NCBI GenBank assembly: GCA_027625915.1
Contig: JANTQA010000023.1
Location: forward strand, 124,001-188,000
Source of the DNA: Anaeramoeba flamelloides
Taxonomy: Eukaryota; Metamonada; Anaeramoebidae
Direction of reading: 5' to 3'
DNA length: 64,000 nucleotides
Below are positions 21,976 to 32,928 of the stretch, piece after piece. A program made the translations under genes and the position numbers. How positions within the stretch are numbered: position 1 is the stretch's first letter; every line of letters starts with the position of its first letter. The notes beneath the pieces are model-generated. The model was not told where the DNA came from. It saw nothing but the letters and a program-made list of their open reading frames with translations, and did not search any database.

Positions 21976-22177
21976 TACAGTCAGTTTCACTTTTAAGGCA
22001 CAAACTTTCAAAGAAATTTAAGGCATAAAAAAAATCTCAAATTAAGGCACAAAATTTGTAATTTTTTATTTTACAATTTATTTTTACTAGAATTTGAATT
22101 TTGTTCCTTAATATGAGATTTTTTTTGTGCCTTAAATTTCGTTGAAAGTTTGTGCCTTAAAAGTGAAACCAACTGTA
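21976..22177. mobile_element. F1 palindromic MITE
   Basis: Full-length member bounded by TA. The right end has diverged (AAACCAACTGTA in place of AAACTGACTGTA). Internal arms AATCTCAAATTAAGGCAC are intact. Confidence 0.92.
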
Positions 22178-22348
22178 GTAGATCAATATCATTTTAAATC
22201 TAATTTAAAAAACTTGATGAATTTTAGGCAAATCCGGGGTGCTAAGGGATATATATATATATATATTAATAATGATAAGGAATGTTGTCAGAATTCTTCT
22301 ACGTACCAAACTCAAAGCTTTCTTTTTTTTTTTTAAAAAAAATCAAAA

Positions 22349-22621
22349 TATATATTTACGCACCTAACATAACAGGTGCTTTATTACCTACACCCCCAAA
22401 CCCCCTGAAGGGGGCTTTCTCACCCAATACTATTTTATGAAATTAAGTGATTGAAATTGAGAGATACAACATAATAATTGAGTTTTTAGAAAAACCGAAA
22501 AAAAGGAAAAAAATAGATTTCAAATCTAATATCATAAGTTAGGTATTGGGTACAAAGCCCACTTTCGGGGGTTTGGGGGTATAGGTAAAAAAGCACCTGT
22601 TATGTTAGATGTGTAAATATA
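22349..22621. mobile_element. F9 palindromic element, short form
   Basis: The left arm ATTTACGCACCTAACATAAC, then AGGTGCTTTATTACCTACA and CCCCCAAACCCCCTGAAGGG, pairs with the right arm (GGGTTTGGGGGTATAGGTAA, AGCACCTGTTATGTTAGATG). Arms are about 75 bp; the loop is about 100 bp. The C-rich run is striking in this AT-rich DNA. A long relative lies at 54940-55855. Confidence 0.85.
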
Positions 22622-25344
22622 TCTTCCGGAAGTTTGGAGGAGTTTGGGGAATTTTTTTTTTTCAAAATAAAACAAAAAATAAGATGATTTGGGTAAAACA
22701 AGTAAATAATTCCGACATTAACCTTTAACAAGATCAAATAACAATATATATATATAACCTAACAATTTTACAAAATTTTGAAATCTATCTCTTTCTGGTA
22801 ATTCAAAAATTTGATATGAGAAAAAGAGAAAAGTTATTTCCACATTTGTAACCAACAGACATTTAAATCAAACTTTATCAATCAAAATAAAAAAATTGAA
22901 ATAATATATAAAAAAAACTCTACTATAGTATAATATATCACAGACCCCGAATTTTTTTGACATAAATTATCCAAAAATTCTCATGAAAATTTGTCAAAAA
23001 AAGTCAGTAATTGAAATTATGACAATTTTTTGATTGATAAAAAATTTCTTCAAAAAAATATCATAAAAAAATAACATAAAATATCATAATTTGTCAAATA
23101 AAAAAAATCAAAAAATAAATCATAAAAATATCATATAAAAAAACAATTATTTTTTATTTTAAAAATTATTTCGCAAAAAAATCAATATAAATAAATCAGA
23201 AAAAATCAAATTTTTAAAAACATAAAAAGTAAATAAATATCAAAATAAAAAATGATAATTTTAATCAAAGGAAAAAAAATCAAATTAAAAGTAAGAAAAG
23301 GATAAAATATTTTTCATAATTATTCAAACTTTATTACTAATTTAATCATTAATTCAACCCATTTACAGGCATGGCCCAATTTATTTAAAAATTTATTTTT
23401 TTAAAAAAAAGATTCTCAAAATACTATTGTATTATACATTAGAATAGAATAAGAGTATATTATAGTGATTTTGTAAACTTCCAATTCAAAATTTTTAACA
23501 TCACAGAAATTACCGAAATCACAGAAATCACAGAAACGCCATTGGCTATTCAATTTTTGAAATAAAATATCTTATTTTATCAATTCTAGAAGAAATACCA
23601 AATTATAACTCTATACTAATTGAAATATTAACAATTGTTAATAAATTAATATACTTATAAAACAAAAAATAATAAATATCAATACTAAAAAAATTATCGG
23701 TTTGTTAAAATTTTGGGAGAGAATATAATAAAAAAAATAATGTTAAATTTGTAAAAATTCTATTTGTCAAATTGATCGATCAAATGGTTAGATATCTTTA
23801 AGTGCTTTTCTTTGAGTTCTTTTATTTTAAATAACTCAATTTTAACCAAATATCAACCATTCAAAAATTGTATTTTCAACCTATCAAAACAGTTTACATT
23901 ATTTAAAAAATGGAATCCAAACAATAAAAAAATAAACTAAAAGATAAAAAAATGATATTTCTACATTTTACAAAAATGAAAAATATTTCCAATTTGAATT
24001 AAAATTGTATTATTATAAATGTTTTAACCGTTAAAACAGTGTAGAAAAGTTTGAATTTTAGTTTATATTTTACAAATTTTGAGTGTCACATTTTATATGA
24101 AACTGAATTATTCAAATAATTTCAAGAACCATAATATATTAATATTTTAATAAATACTAGAGTGGGATATATCCTGGTATAATAGATTTTCCATACCCAC
24201 CAAAAAATTGAAATCCAAAAAAAATGGTTAAATTCAATCACTAAATAATTAAAAAAATCATCTATTTCATGCTCTTATCTGTAAAAATTTGATAGAATTA
24301 CTAATTTCAACTTTACTTGGTTTTATTTAAAATTCCACATTGGAAATACTTTTGTTTGGTTAATTTTTTTTTGGAGAAACAAAATTACAATTCTTTCGAT
24401 TGAATTTTAGAAAAGTGGATTTTAAAACCTATTTTCCTAAAATTCATACAATTATAGTTTTCTGTTTGTTAAAATAGGATATTTTTTTTAATTCTTCTCT
24501 ACAGAAATAAACGATTATTGAATTTATATGATTTGATAGTTTTAATATTTTCGATTAAATTGAAAATTCAAAAATAATTCTGAATTCTAATTGAAATTTA
24601 TACTCTCAGAATTCAATTTCATTGAGATCAAACCTTTTTTAGTTGTTTTTTTTTAAAAATTCACCAATTTTATTAAAATCTCCAAAAAAGTATTCTAAAT
24701 TTTGGCTGAGTTGGAAAAATACAAAAAAAAATTAAAATTTTATAATACAAATTTGTAAAAAAATGTTTTGTAAAATAATAATAAATAATAATGGGGCGAG
24801 AAATTCAAGGCCATAAATTGTTTATATTCATACAAATTAAGAATACATTGAAATATCTTAGAGAAAATAGACTTTGATTGAATTTTAATTATAATTTTGA
24901 TTTAAAAAAATTTATTTTGGAAAGTTGATCTTTTGTGTTTGGTCTTCAAAAAGAGAAAATATTTGTTTCAAATACACATCTTTTTGGATCTAAATTTTTT
25001 GGTTTTTTTAAGTACTTAATTTCAAGCATTCTCATTTTAACATATTTCTAGATCCAAACCTTACTTTAATAAAACTCAAAATATTATATTCAAAAAAAAT
25101 AAAAAAAAATTGAACAATTTTAGATTCTATTTAGGTTTACTTTGGTTTCGCTTCTTTTTCACAAAAATAGAATAGTTAAATAATATTTTGGTTTCAAAGT
25201 TTCAATATTCCATAACACTCAAATTATCTTTTTTTAAAGTAAGAATTATCGCAATTAAAATTTTTCATAGTGATAAAATGTAACTACTTACTAAATCAAA
25301 ATAAAACTTTTACCTTCAAAGTTATCAAATTTAATGTTTCTAAA
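22622..25344. other. Long AT-rich stretch without recognised genes
   Basis: About 2.7 kb of A/T-rich DNA. The only structure noted is a 9-bp AAATCACAG tandem at about 23500-23537, whose complement recurs at 48363-48400. No coding frame above chance, no tRNA-like arm and no clear terminal repeats are seen. Confidence 0.5.
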
Positions 25345-26395
25345 ATATATTTTTTGGATTATAATCCCTGAAATTTTAAAAAATGTTATCTTGTGTAGGG
25401 TGTAGTTTGTTGTCGATTTGGTTTTTAGCTGATGGATCTTGTGCTTGGTATGGATTTTAATTTGGCTCAAAATGGCAATTTTTAACAATATATTTTTAAT
25501 ATTTCCGAAATCACAGTTGTAATAAATTGATACAGCCGTTTCAACTCAGGTGTGAATCGGAAACTTCTCATTCAGCTTTTGGAAACCGTTGAAAACCATT
25601 TCAAATAATTTCAAATAATTTCAAATAATTTGAAGTAATTTCAAATTATTTGAAGTAATTTTAAAATTATTTTAGTTGCAAATGATTGGATTTGAAGATT
25701 AATCAAAACTTTCTTCATTTGTTTGAAATTCTTATTGAAATGAAACCTACAAATTGAAATCAATTTTTTCAAAAATTATGAATTTAAAAGTAATTTGTAA
25801 TGGGATTCAAGAGTTGGTAATTCTGAGTATACACAAACGAAGTGAGTTTTGACTAATCTTCAAATCCAATCATTTGCAACTAAAATATTTTTAAAATTAC
25901 TTCAAATAATTTGAAATTACTTGGAATAATTTGAAATTATTTGAAATTATTTGAAATGGTTTTCAACGGTTTCCAAAAGCTGAGTGAGAAGTTGCCGATT
26001 CACACCTGAGTTGAAACGGCTGTAGGTGTTCAAGAATAACTTTTGAATTTTGGATTGAAGAATTGAATCTTGTTTTACAATTTTGTCAATTAACCAAATG
26101 AAAATTTAAAATTTTTTAAAAAGCTCTTCAATAAAACCAAAATTTTGTAAAAATTTCAATCAACAGCCTAGAAACCACATTTTTTTATAACTTAAGTTCC
26201 AGCCTATTAATCTTACAATCTTCAATTCGGATTTGGGAAAAAAAAAAATAAATTGTCAAAAATTGCCATTTTGAACCACTATTAAAACCCATACCAAGCA
26301 CAAGATCGATCAGCTAAAAACCAAATTAACTAGTGGTAACAAACAAAGCAAGACAATCTTTTTTTCAAATTTCAGGAATTGTAAACCTTAAATTT
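25345..26395. repeat. Large imperfect palindrome P1 with a MITE at its centre
   Basis: Outer arms at 25355-25490 and 26255-26390 are complementary with scattered mismatches: TTTGGTTTTTAGCTGAT.GA, TCTTGTGCTTGGTATGG, TCAAAATGGCAATTTTT, and more distally CCTGAAATTT. The middle is the F2 MITE. The arms resemble those of the neighbouring palindrome P2, so both are members of one older family. Confidence 0.8.
25531..26024. mobile_element. F2 palindromic MITE (CAGCCGTTTCAACTC ends)
   Basis: TA-bounded, with terminal repeats of some 190 bp: CAGCCGTTTCAACTCAGGTG, AGCTTTTGGAAACCGTTGAA, then repeated AAATAATTTC/G units, and GCAAATGATTGGATTTGAAG. It is almost wholly self-complementary and non-coding. 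The CAG start and TA target fit the Tc1/mariner type. Confidence 0.9.
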
Positions 26396-27265
26396 GAAAA
26401 CAATATTAAGATTACCTTGAGTGGAGACATGTTATTTTGTTTTAAAACTGATCAGTCTTTGACTTGGTAGGATGTTTGACTAGTGAGTTGAAAAAAGCTA
26501 GTTTATATTTTAATTTTGGGAAACCCAAATTGAAGAGTGCAGGAATAATTGGATTGGTTAATATTTTTAAAAAAAAAAATCTTATTTTATCAATTGAAAT
26601 ATATACAGCAATTTCAAACCTGGTGCGCACGATTTAACTTAAAATTTCAATTTTCATTCAACTTTCATTGAACTTCAAGATCTGTTCAAACTAAATAAAG
26701 GTTTTAACACCAAAACTCAAGAATACCTGAATGACAAGCTTCGTAAACAACTTTTCACTTTTTCTTTTAAACTTTTTTCACATTTTTTTAAAAAAATTCT
26801 ATTTTGTACGAGATCTTGGATATGAAGGACAATACAAGAAGATTTGAGTCCAAAATAACAACCTCCTTTTCTATTAAAGGAGTTTAATGAAAGTTTAATG
26901 AAAATTGAAATTTTAAGTTAAATCGTTCGCACCAGGTTTGAAATTGCTGTATTACCCCTTTAGTCCATTATTTTTAAATTTAATTAAATTCCGAAAAAAG
27001 GGGCAAATAAAACAAAATCTAATTAAAAATTTGAAATTAGAACCCAAAAATTACACTTTTTTGGATAATTTACCTTTTGACCTATTGGTATTACACTCTT
27101 GGATTTGAGCTTCCCAAAATTAAAATATAAACTAGCCTTTTTAAATCCACTGGTCAAACATCATACCAAGTTGAAGATCGATCAATTTTAAAATACAATA
27201 ACTTGTCTCCACTCCAAACAATCTAAGTTTTCAAAAATTTCAGTGATTGTAAACCTTAATTAAGT
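26385..27265. repeat. Large imperfect palindrome P2 with a MITE at its centre
   Basis: Arms at about 26395-26535 and 27100-27250 pair over about 140 bp: GAGTGGAGACA.GTTATT, TTGATCGATCTTCAACTTGG or its variant, and GCTAGTTTATATTTTAATTT. The centre is the F3 MITE. Arm consensus TGATCGATCTT...CTTGGTATG is shared with P1. Confidence 0.8.
26604..26951. mobile_element. F3 palindromic MITE (CAGCAATTTCAAACC ends)
   Basis: TA-bounded, about 350 bp. The ends CAGCAATTTCAAACCTGGTG and CGATTTAACTTAAAATTTCA are mirrored at the right, with TTTCATT units inside. Non-coding. Its terminus resembles F2 and F5 (CAGC..TTT) but the body is unrelated. Confidence 0.9.
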
Positions 27266-27299
27266 TGATAGTGAAAGTAACAAAAATTAAAAATTTCCA

Positions 27300-27982
27300 A
27301 GCAAATTTAAAAAACAAATAACCCTTATCTTGAAATGGAGAAATCAAGTGAAAAAAAACTGAGAACTATGAAAAGCAATCTTACTTTTAATTCTATTTTC
27401 AGAAAATGTATTATTGTTTTTAAAAAGTTTGATCCATTTTCCTCAACTTTGTAAAAAATCTAAAATCCAATCATATTTCTAAATTATTTGATTAAAAATT
27501 ATTTTTATTAAAGAAGATAAAAATCATATTATGATGGCCCGATAAAAAGTGTACAAAAATACAATTTAAAAATGAAAATACAAAGTTCTAAAATAACTTT
27601 GTATAAAAACATTTACAAAATTTCAAAAAAAAATAATACATAATTATTTTAAACTTTAAAAAAATATAATTTGATTCAAAGAACAGGAGAAATCATAATT
27701 TTTCAATTTATTGAAATTAAAAATATCCCAAAAAAAAAAAAAACATTCAAATTAAAAATTCTCCCAAAATACTTTTTTAAATTTTAGAGATTGAAAAATT
27801 TAACTTATAACAAAACGAAATATTTTTTAATTTGATTATTTATCATCAATAATTAATAATCGAATCTTAATTATTTCAGTAAGTGATTAACAACCCAAAG
27901 ACCAAACTATGTTTATCTGATTTACAATTATTTCTCAATTTTTTTAGATATTTTCAAATAAATAAAACTAATTTAAATTAAT
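27300..27982 (+). repeat. Dispersed repeat R5, copy A, left part
   Basis: It aligns in order with 34930-35860: TTTGATCCATTTTCC, GTACAAAAATACA.TTTAAAA, TTCAAATTAAAAATTCT, and TCTTAATTATTTCAGTAAGT. No coding capacity is seen. The copy is interrupted by the F10 elements, and its continuation (ATAAATATTT...ACTGATTTTA) is visible in the spacer 29258-29384. Confidence 0.7.
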
Positions 27983-29257
27983 AGAGGTTTTGCAGATAAC
28001 CTATAATATTATGATATTAACAATAAAATCGCGATAGTATTACAAAATCGTTCTGATTTCTACTTTATCGCAAAAAATCATAAAATCGCTAGAATCAACA
28101 TTATCGCGATATTCACATTATTGCGAAAAAATGAAAAATTATTATTTTGAAATCATCTTAAAAAAAAATCTCTTGACTTGTAAAAAGCCTTTAGACTTTT
28201 TTCACAACTTTCCCCTTTAATAATTTTTAAAAATTCTTGAAAAAGTTTGTCATGGTTGTGAATTGTCTTTGAAAGTTTTGAAAGACAGAAAACTTTTATA
28301 AAGGGATTGAGTTTAGTTTGTTGTGGATTAAAAAATTTTATTCTTTTTACATTTTTTTTTAACAAAATATAAAAACACTAAAGAAATTTAATGATCAAAC
28401 TAATAATTACCCCATTTCAACAAATACACTTGAATATAAAATATGTATGTTTTTCAAAAAATGGACTTTTTACATTCACAATTTTAATAATCAAAAAGAA
28501 TAAAGAGTAAATTGTCCTTCTTATTGGTGATCGATCAAACAAAAACCTCAAAGCTCTAATTTTGTTTTCTGTCCAATATAAAGGTACTCAAAGAATAAGA
28601 AGAATAAGAAGAAGAGAATTGTTGTCTAAAAAACCTTAATAATTGGTGATCATCTGACAAGAATGTTATGAAAGCTTTTGAAAAGTTATACAACCTCCTT
28701 TTAGCTTTCTGAGAATATTGAAAATGATAAAAACCCAAGAACACTTTCTTTAAAGAATAGACAAAGTGTTGGTTGTTTTAGAAGCGCTAATTATTCAAGG
28801 CAATTCCCAACCCCACGATTAACTGAGAAAATATTTATTTCTCTTTATTTCTGATTGTTGTGATCTTAAAGGATCGATAGGTTTGTCAACCAAACGAAAT
28901 GAAAATACGCATAAAACTCTTTGATCTGATCCTTGATTGGATCAAGTATCTTTTTTGTTTTTGTTTTTTTTTCGTAGAATGACTTTTAGTCACCTAAACT
29001 ATTTTTTTATAAAAATTTTTTTTTTGTTAAAATATTGCTTAATTATCATAAAAACCCATCAACTTTTTTATCTCGAGATTATAATTTAACAACTATATTT
29101 TGGTATTTATCAAGATTTTATAGAATATCGCGATTTTCTATATTATTGTGATAATATTGAATTAGAGAGATTTTCTAATATTATCAAGATTTGATAGAAA
29201 TTTTTGCGATTTTTGTAACTTTATCGTAAATATTAGCATGTTATCATCAAAACTTCT
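27983..29257 (-). mobile_element. F10 element, left copy (TATCGCGATA-rich ends)
   Basis: Ends read AGAGGTTTTGCAGATAACC and, at the right on the other strand, AGAAGTTTTGATGATAAC. Within about 130 bp of each end are many ATCGCGATA-like motifs (for example 28030, 28105, 29130), which look like subterminal binding sites. The interior matches the right copy at 29385-30612 in inverted orientation over nearly its full length (TCAGATCAAAGAGTTTTAT, ATCGATCCTTTAAGATCA). A 70-codon minus frame at 28153-28365 ends FLKIIKGESCEKSLKAFYKS and has a counterpart in the other copy. No transposase motif is recognised. Confidence 0.8.
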
Positions 29258-29384
29258 CATTTGTGTTACAAAAAAAATTATAATAAATATTTAAAAAATG
29301 ACTGATTTTATGGAATTGCTCAGACTATGAAAATAATCGTACAATATGGATATGTGAATTTTAAAAAAAATTAATATATCTAAT
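29258..29384 (+). repeat. R5 copy A, middle part between two F10 insertions
   Basis: AATAAATATTT...GACTGATTTTAT here parallels AATAAATATTATC...ACTGATTTTAAT at about 35850-35880. The two F10 copies are therefore separate insertions into one R5 copy. Confidence 0.6.
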
Positions 29385-30612
29385 AGAGGTTTTGATGATA
29401 ACCTACTTAATTCACGATAAAGTTACAAAAATCGTGATAATTTCCATCAAATCGTGATAATATCAGAAAATCGTGAAATTCAACATTATCGCGATAATTT
29501 AAAAAATCACGATAATTCTATAAAATCGCGATAAATGCCAAAATATCGCGATTAAAAAGTAATTGTGATTTAATAGTTGATGGGTTTTTGGTATAATTGA
29601 GAAATATTTTTACAAAAAAATTTTTTTTGATCAAAAAATAGCTTAGGTGAAAAAAGTCATTCTTTGAAAAAACAACAAAAAAGATACTTAATTGGATCAA
29701 GGATCAGATCAAAGAGTTTTATTATGTTTTCATTTTATTTTGGTTGACAAACATATCGATCCTTTAAGATCAACAACAATAAGAAATAAATGGAAATAAA
29801 TATTTTTTCAGTTAATCGTGGTCTTGTAAATTGAGTTGAAGAAAAGACCTTCTAAAACAATCAACCTTTCTCCGTTCTTTAAAGAATGTGATCTTGGGTT
29901 AAAAGATTTTCAATATTCTCAGAAAGCTAAAAGGGGTTGGTAAACTTTTCATTAGCTTTCACAACATCCTTGCCAGATGATCAGCAATTATTAAGATTTT
30001 TTATAGATTTGTCTTCTTGTTTTTCTTTTTCTTCTTTGAGCATCTCTGTATTGGACCGAAAACACAATTAGAGCTTAGAAGTTTTTGTTTGAACGATCAC
30101 CAATAAAAAGGAAAATTATTCTTTATTCTTTTTTGATTATTAAAATTGTGAATGTAACAACTCCATTGTAAGAAAACACAACTATCTTAGATTCAATTAT
30201 ATTGTTGGAATGGGTAATTATTTGTTTGAGAATAAAATTTGTTTGAGATTTTATATTTGGTTAAAAAAAAAAATGAAAAGAAAACAATTTTTTTCCACTA
30301 CAAACCAAATTCATGGCCTTTACAAAAATTTTATGTCTTTCACAACTTTCAAACACTTGAAGATAGTACAAAACTATTACAAACACTTCCTGACATTATT
30401 AAAGGGAAAAGTGTTGTAAAAGTCAAGAGATTTTTTTTAGTCAAAGATTTTTTTAAGTAATTTCAAAAAAATAATTTTTCATTTTTTCGCGATAATGTGA
30501 ATATCGCGAAAATGTTGAATATCGCGATAAAGTTGGACTAATCACGATTCTTAATATCATTGTGATTTTATTGTTAATATCATGATAATATATGTTATCA
30601 TCAAAACCTCTA
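29385..30612 (+). mobile_element. F10 element, right copy
   Basis: AGAGGTTTTGATGATAACC at the left and its complement at the right (GTTATCATCAAAACCTCT). Subterminal TATCGCGATA motifs occur at both ends. It is the inverted partner of 27983-29257, so the pair forms a 2.6-kb near-palindrome. The plus frame 30239-30460 (ending LPDIIKGKSVVKVKRFFLVK) corresponds in position and frame to the minus frame of the left copy. That suggests a shared decayed coding end, but no family can be named. Confidence 0.8.
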
Positions 30613-30739
30613 ATATATTAAAAAATAATAATATTTTCAATATTATTACAAAAAAAGATTCAAGTTTATTAGCTGTAGTGGATAATAAACTTATCTTTGA
30701 GTCTTTAATAAGATTCCTAAATAAAAATTTAAGAATTCG
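30613..30739. other. Spacer, possible end of R5 copy A
   Basis: AT-rich stretch between the F10 right end and the start of the hairpin array. No structure of its own is seen. Confidence 0.4.
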
Positions 30740-31555
30740 GTGAAGTGCAGTCAAGTGCCGTAGCTTGCTGTAGAGTGCCTAAGTATTTTTTACTTTTTGG
30801 AATGTAAAGAAAATTTATAAAATTTTCTTTACATTTCAAAAAGTAAAAAAAAACTAACTACGCTTTTCCAGAATTCAAAAGAATGGAGAAAAATCAAAGA
30901 TTTTGCTCAATTCTTAAAAATTCTGGAAAAGAAAGAACCTAACGGTGAGTGCCTAGGTTTTCTAAAATAACAGAAATAAATTGAAAATTTTTGAAAATTT
31001 CTAAGAATTTCTAAAATTAAAAAAAAAACCATGGTGGTTTTCTTGAGGTTTTCTGTTTTATTTCTGAGGTGTGTTAGGTTTTTTCCTCAAAAAAACCTAA
31101 CACACTTCAGAAATAAAATAGAAAACTCAAAAAAACCTAGAACACTTCGCAAATCAAATAGAAAACCTCAAAAAAACCTAACGAAAATCTACTGATTTCA
31201 CAAATAAACAGAAAACTCAAGAAAAACCTAACGTGGAGTGCCGTCAAGTGCCTAGCTTTTCCAGAATTGAAAGGAATGGAGTAAAATCAAAGATTTTACT
31301 CAATTCTTAAAAATTCTGGAAAAGAAAGAACCTAACGGCGGTTTTTTTTACTTTTTGTTTTTGTTTCGAAAGTGTTCTAGGTTTTTTTTAATTTGAGAAA
31401 TAAACTGAAAATTAAATAAATTTTCGGTTTATTACAAAAATTAAAAAAAACCTAACGAAAATCTATTGATTTTCTTATCAAAACATAAATTGAAAAAAAC
31501 CTAACGGCAAAGTTGCGGAACTAAAAACTCCTCTCTTAAACAATAAAATTAAAAA
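30740..31555 (+). repeat. Hairpin-module repeat, copy 4, ending in a LINE tail
   Basis: A string of self-complementary modules. First, TACTTTTTGGAATGTAAAG with its mirror (30785-30850). Second, CTTTTCCAGAATTCAAAAG with CTCAATTCTT...TTCTGGAAAAG (30862-30935), repeated at 31253-31325. Third, GAGGTTTTCTGTTTTATTTC with its mirror (31043-31115). Fourth, TTTTTTTAATTTGAGAAATA with its mirror and an inner AAATTTTCGGTTTA hairpin (31383-31452). Linkers are AGTGCC(GTCAAGTGCC)TAG before and CCTAACGG after modules. It ends GGCAAAGTTGCGGAACTAAA, CTCCTCTCTTAAACAATAAA, which is the 3' end of the LINE at 19755-20411. Confidence 0.75.
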
Positions 31556-31564
31556 GTTTTTTTT

Positions 31565-31758
31565 TAAGATTTAGTGTATTTTCTAGCCATATTATAATAA
31601 TTATTTTTTTTATAGCGCTACTGATATAAGTGAAAATTTTTCTATTTTAAAAGGTTAATTTTCAACTTTGTTATTTGATAATTTTGAAAATTATTTTAAT
31701 TTTAATTTTTGATTCTAAAAATTATTAATTTTTCCCATAATTTTTTCGTTAATTTTAA
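31565..31758 (+). repeat. Dispersed repeat R4, copy A
   Basis: It matches 45815-45945: ATTTTAAAAG.TTAATTTTCA, TTGTTATTTGAT, TTTTTCCCA.AATTTTTT and TAGCGCTACTGA/TACGGCGACTGA. It is the stretch caught between the tails of two convergent hairpin repeats. Confidence 0.6.
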
Positions 31759-32749
31759 TTTTTTTTTTTTTATTGTTGAGCAGAGGTGATTCAACAAAAT
31801 TACCTCCTATTTGCCGTTAGGTTTTCTCAAATTCAAAAGAATTTAGTAAAATCTTTGATTTTTCTCAATTCTTTTGAATTCTGAAAAAGCTAGGCACTTG
31901 ACGGCACTCACTGAAACTCTAAAATTGTATTGAGGGTTTTTTTATCCTAACTGTAATGTAGGCAGGATTACAGTTCAAAGGATATCTTTTCTAAAAAAAA
32001 TGAAAAGAATAAGTTATTTCAAACCAAATACAAGAAAAAGAGATTGAAAAGCAAGAAATGAAAGAGAGCCAAAAAACAATAGAAAATTGAAAAAACTTCT
32101 GTGAAAAGTTTAATTTGTGTCCCAAGTGTTGAATGGGCTGGTGGTTGTTTCATTTTATGTCGTTTTTTTTTGGATCGCCACCATAGTTTGTTTTAATAAA
32201 GAGTTCTAAATATTTGAAAAAATATAGATCAAACGAAAAAGGCTGTTTATTAAATTTTGATTTAGAACTTTATAGATGGGTTGAATCTATAAAGTTCTGG
32301 TTTTTAAGAATAAGATTTGGTTTGAAATTTTCTTTTTAGTTGCTTTTCTTTTTTTTTTTATTTTTTTTTTTTGTGTTATTTTTTTTTGCAAGTTTCCCAA
32401 ATCTTGTTTTCGCAAAATCCCAGTACAAGACACCGACTTGGCAACAAAAACTCAGGCAAAGTAAAAACTCGAGAGATAGTATTTAAAGTTCAATTTGGTT
32501 CACTTTGGTTGGTTTCAGATCGCATTCGTTTGAATCAGTTCTCTTCAGTTGCTAAAGTCCTCATCGAAGATCTGATCATGAACAAGTTTGGTTAGTGATA
32601 GTCATGACAAGGTCAACCAATTCTTATAATAATTTTTTATTCTTTTTACCTTTCCCAAACACCTAAAAAAACAAAAAGAGAAGGAACCTAAGGAACCCAA
32701 ACAACTTCAGAAGGGAAATTTGGAAAAGGTAAAAAGTCTAAAAAATAAA
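31759..32749 (-). repeat. Hairpin-type dispersed repeat, copy 2, uninterrupted
   Basis: On the minus strand it runs from GACTTTTTACCTTTTCC (about 32739) through all landmarks of copy 1 (CATTCAACACTTGGGACAC at about 32125, TTTCTTGCTTTTC at about 32060). A single CTTTTTCAGAATTCAAAAG hairpin follows (31828-31892), then CCTAACGG and the tail GGCAAATAGGAGGTAA...CACCTCTGCTCAACAATAAA with an A run. It is about 990 bp long and lacks the LINE of copy 1, so it is the reference for the empty target site. The plus-strand open frame at 32371-32595 lies inside it and has no counterpart in copy 1, so it is not taken as a gene. Confidence 0.85.
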
Positions 32750-32928
32750 TAATTATCATTCTGTTTTAATTTTTCTGGATTTCAAAGAGGACTTGAAACA
32801 ATAAATTATGGTTTCTTTGATTTCTGTATTTTCTATAATTTCGAAGATTTTAAAGATTCCTTTCTGTTTTTTAAAGATTTTCATTTTTTTTTTTTTTTAA
32901 AAATTTGCAAACAATCAATCAATTTTTC

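Noticed and set aside
20412-22177. Regularly spaced palindromic repeats resembling a CRISPR array
   Set aside because: Spacing is irregular, each unit is 200 bp with TA target duplications, and the DNA is eukaryotic. They are MITEs.
27983-30612. Assembly artefact (false inverted duplication)
   Set aside because: The two copies differ at many positions throughout and lie in a recognisable R5 context, so they are genuine separate insertions.
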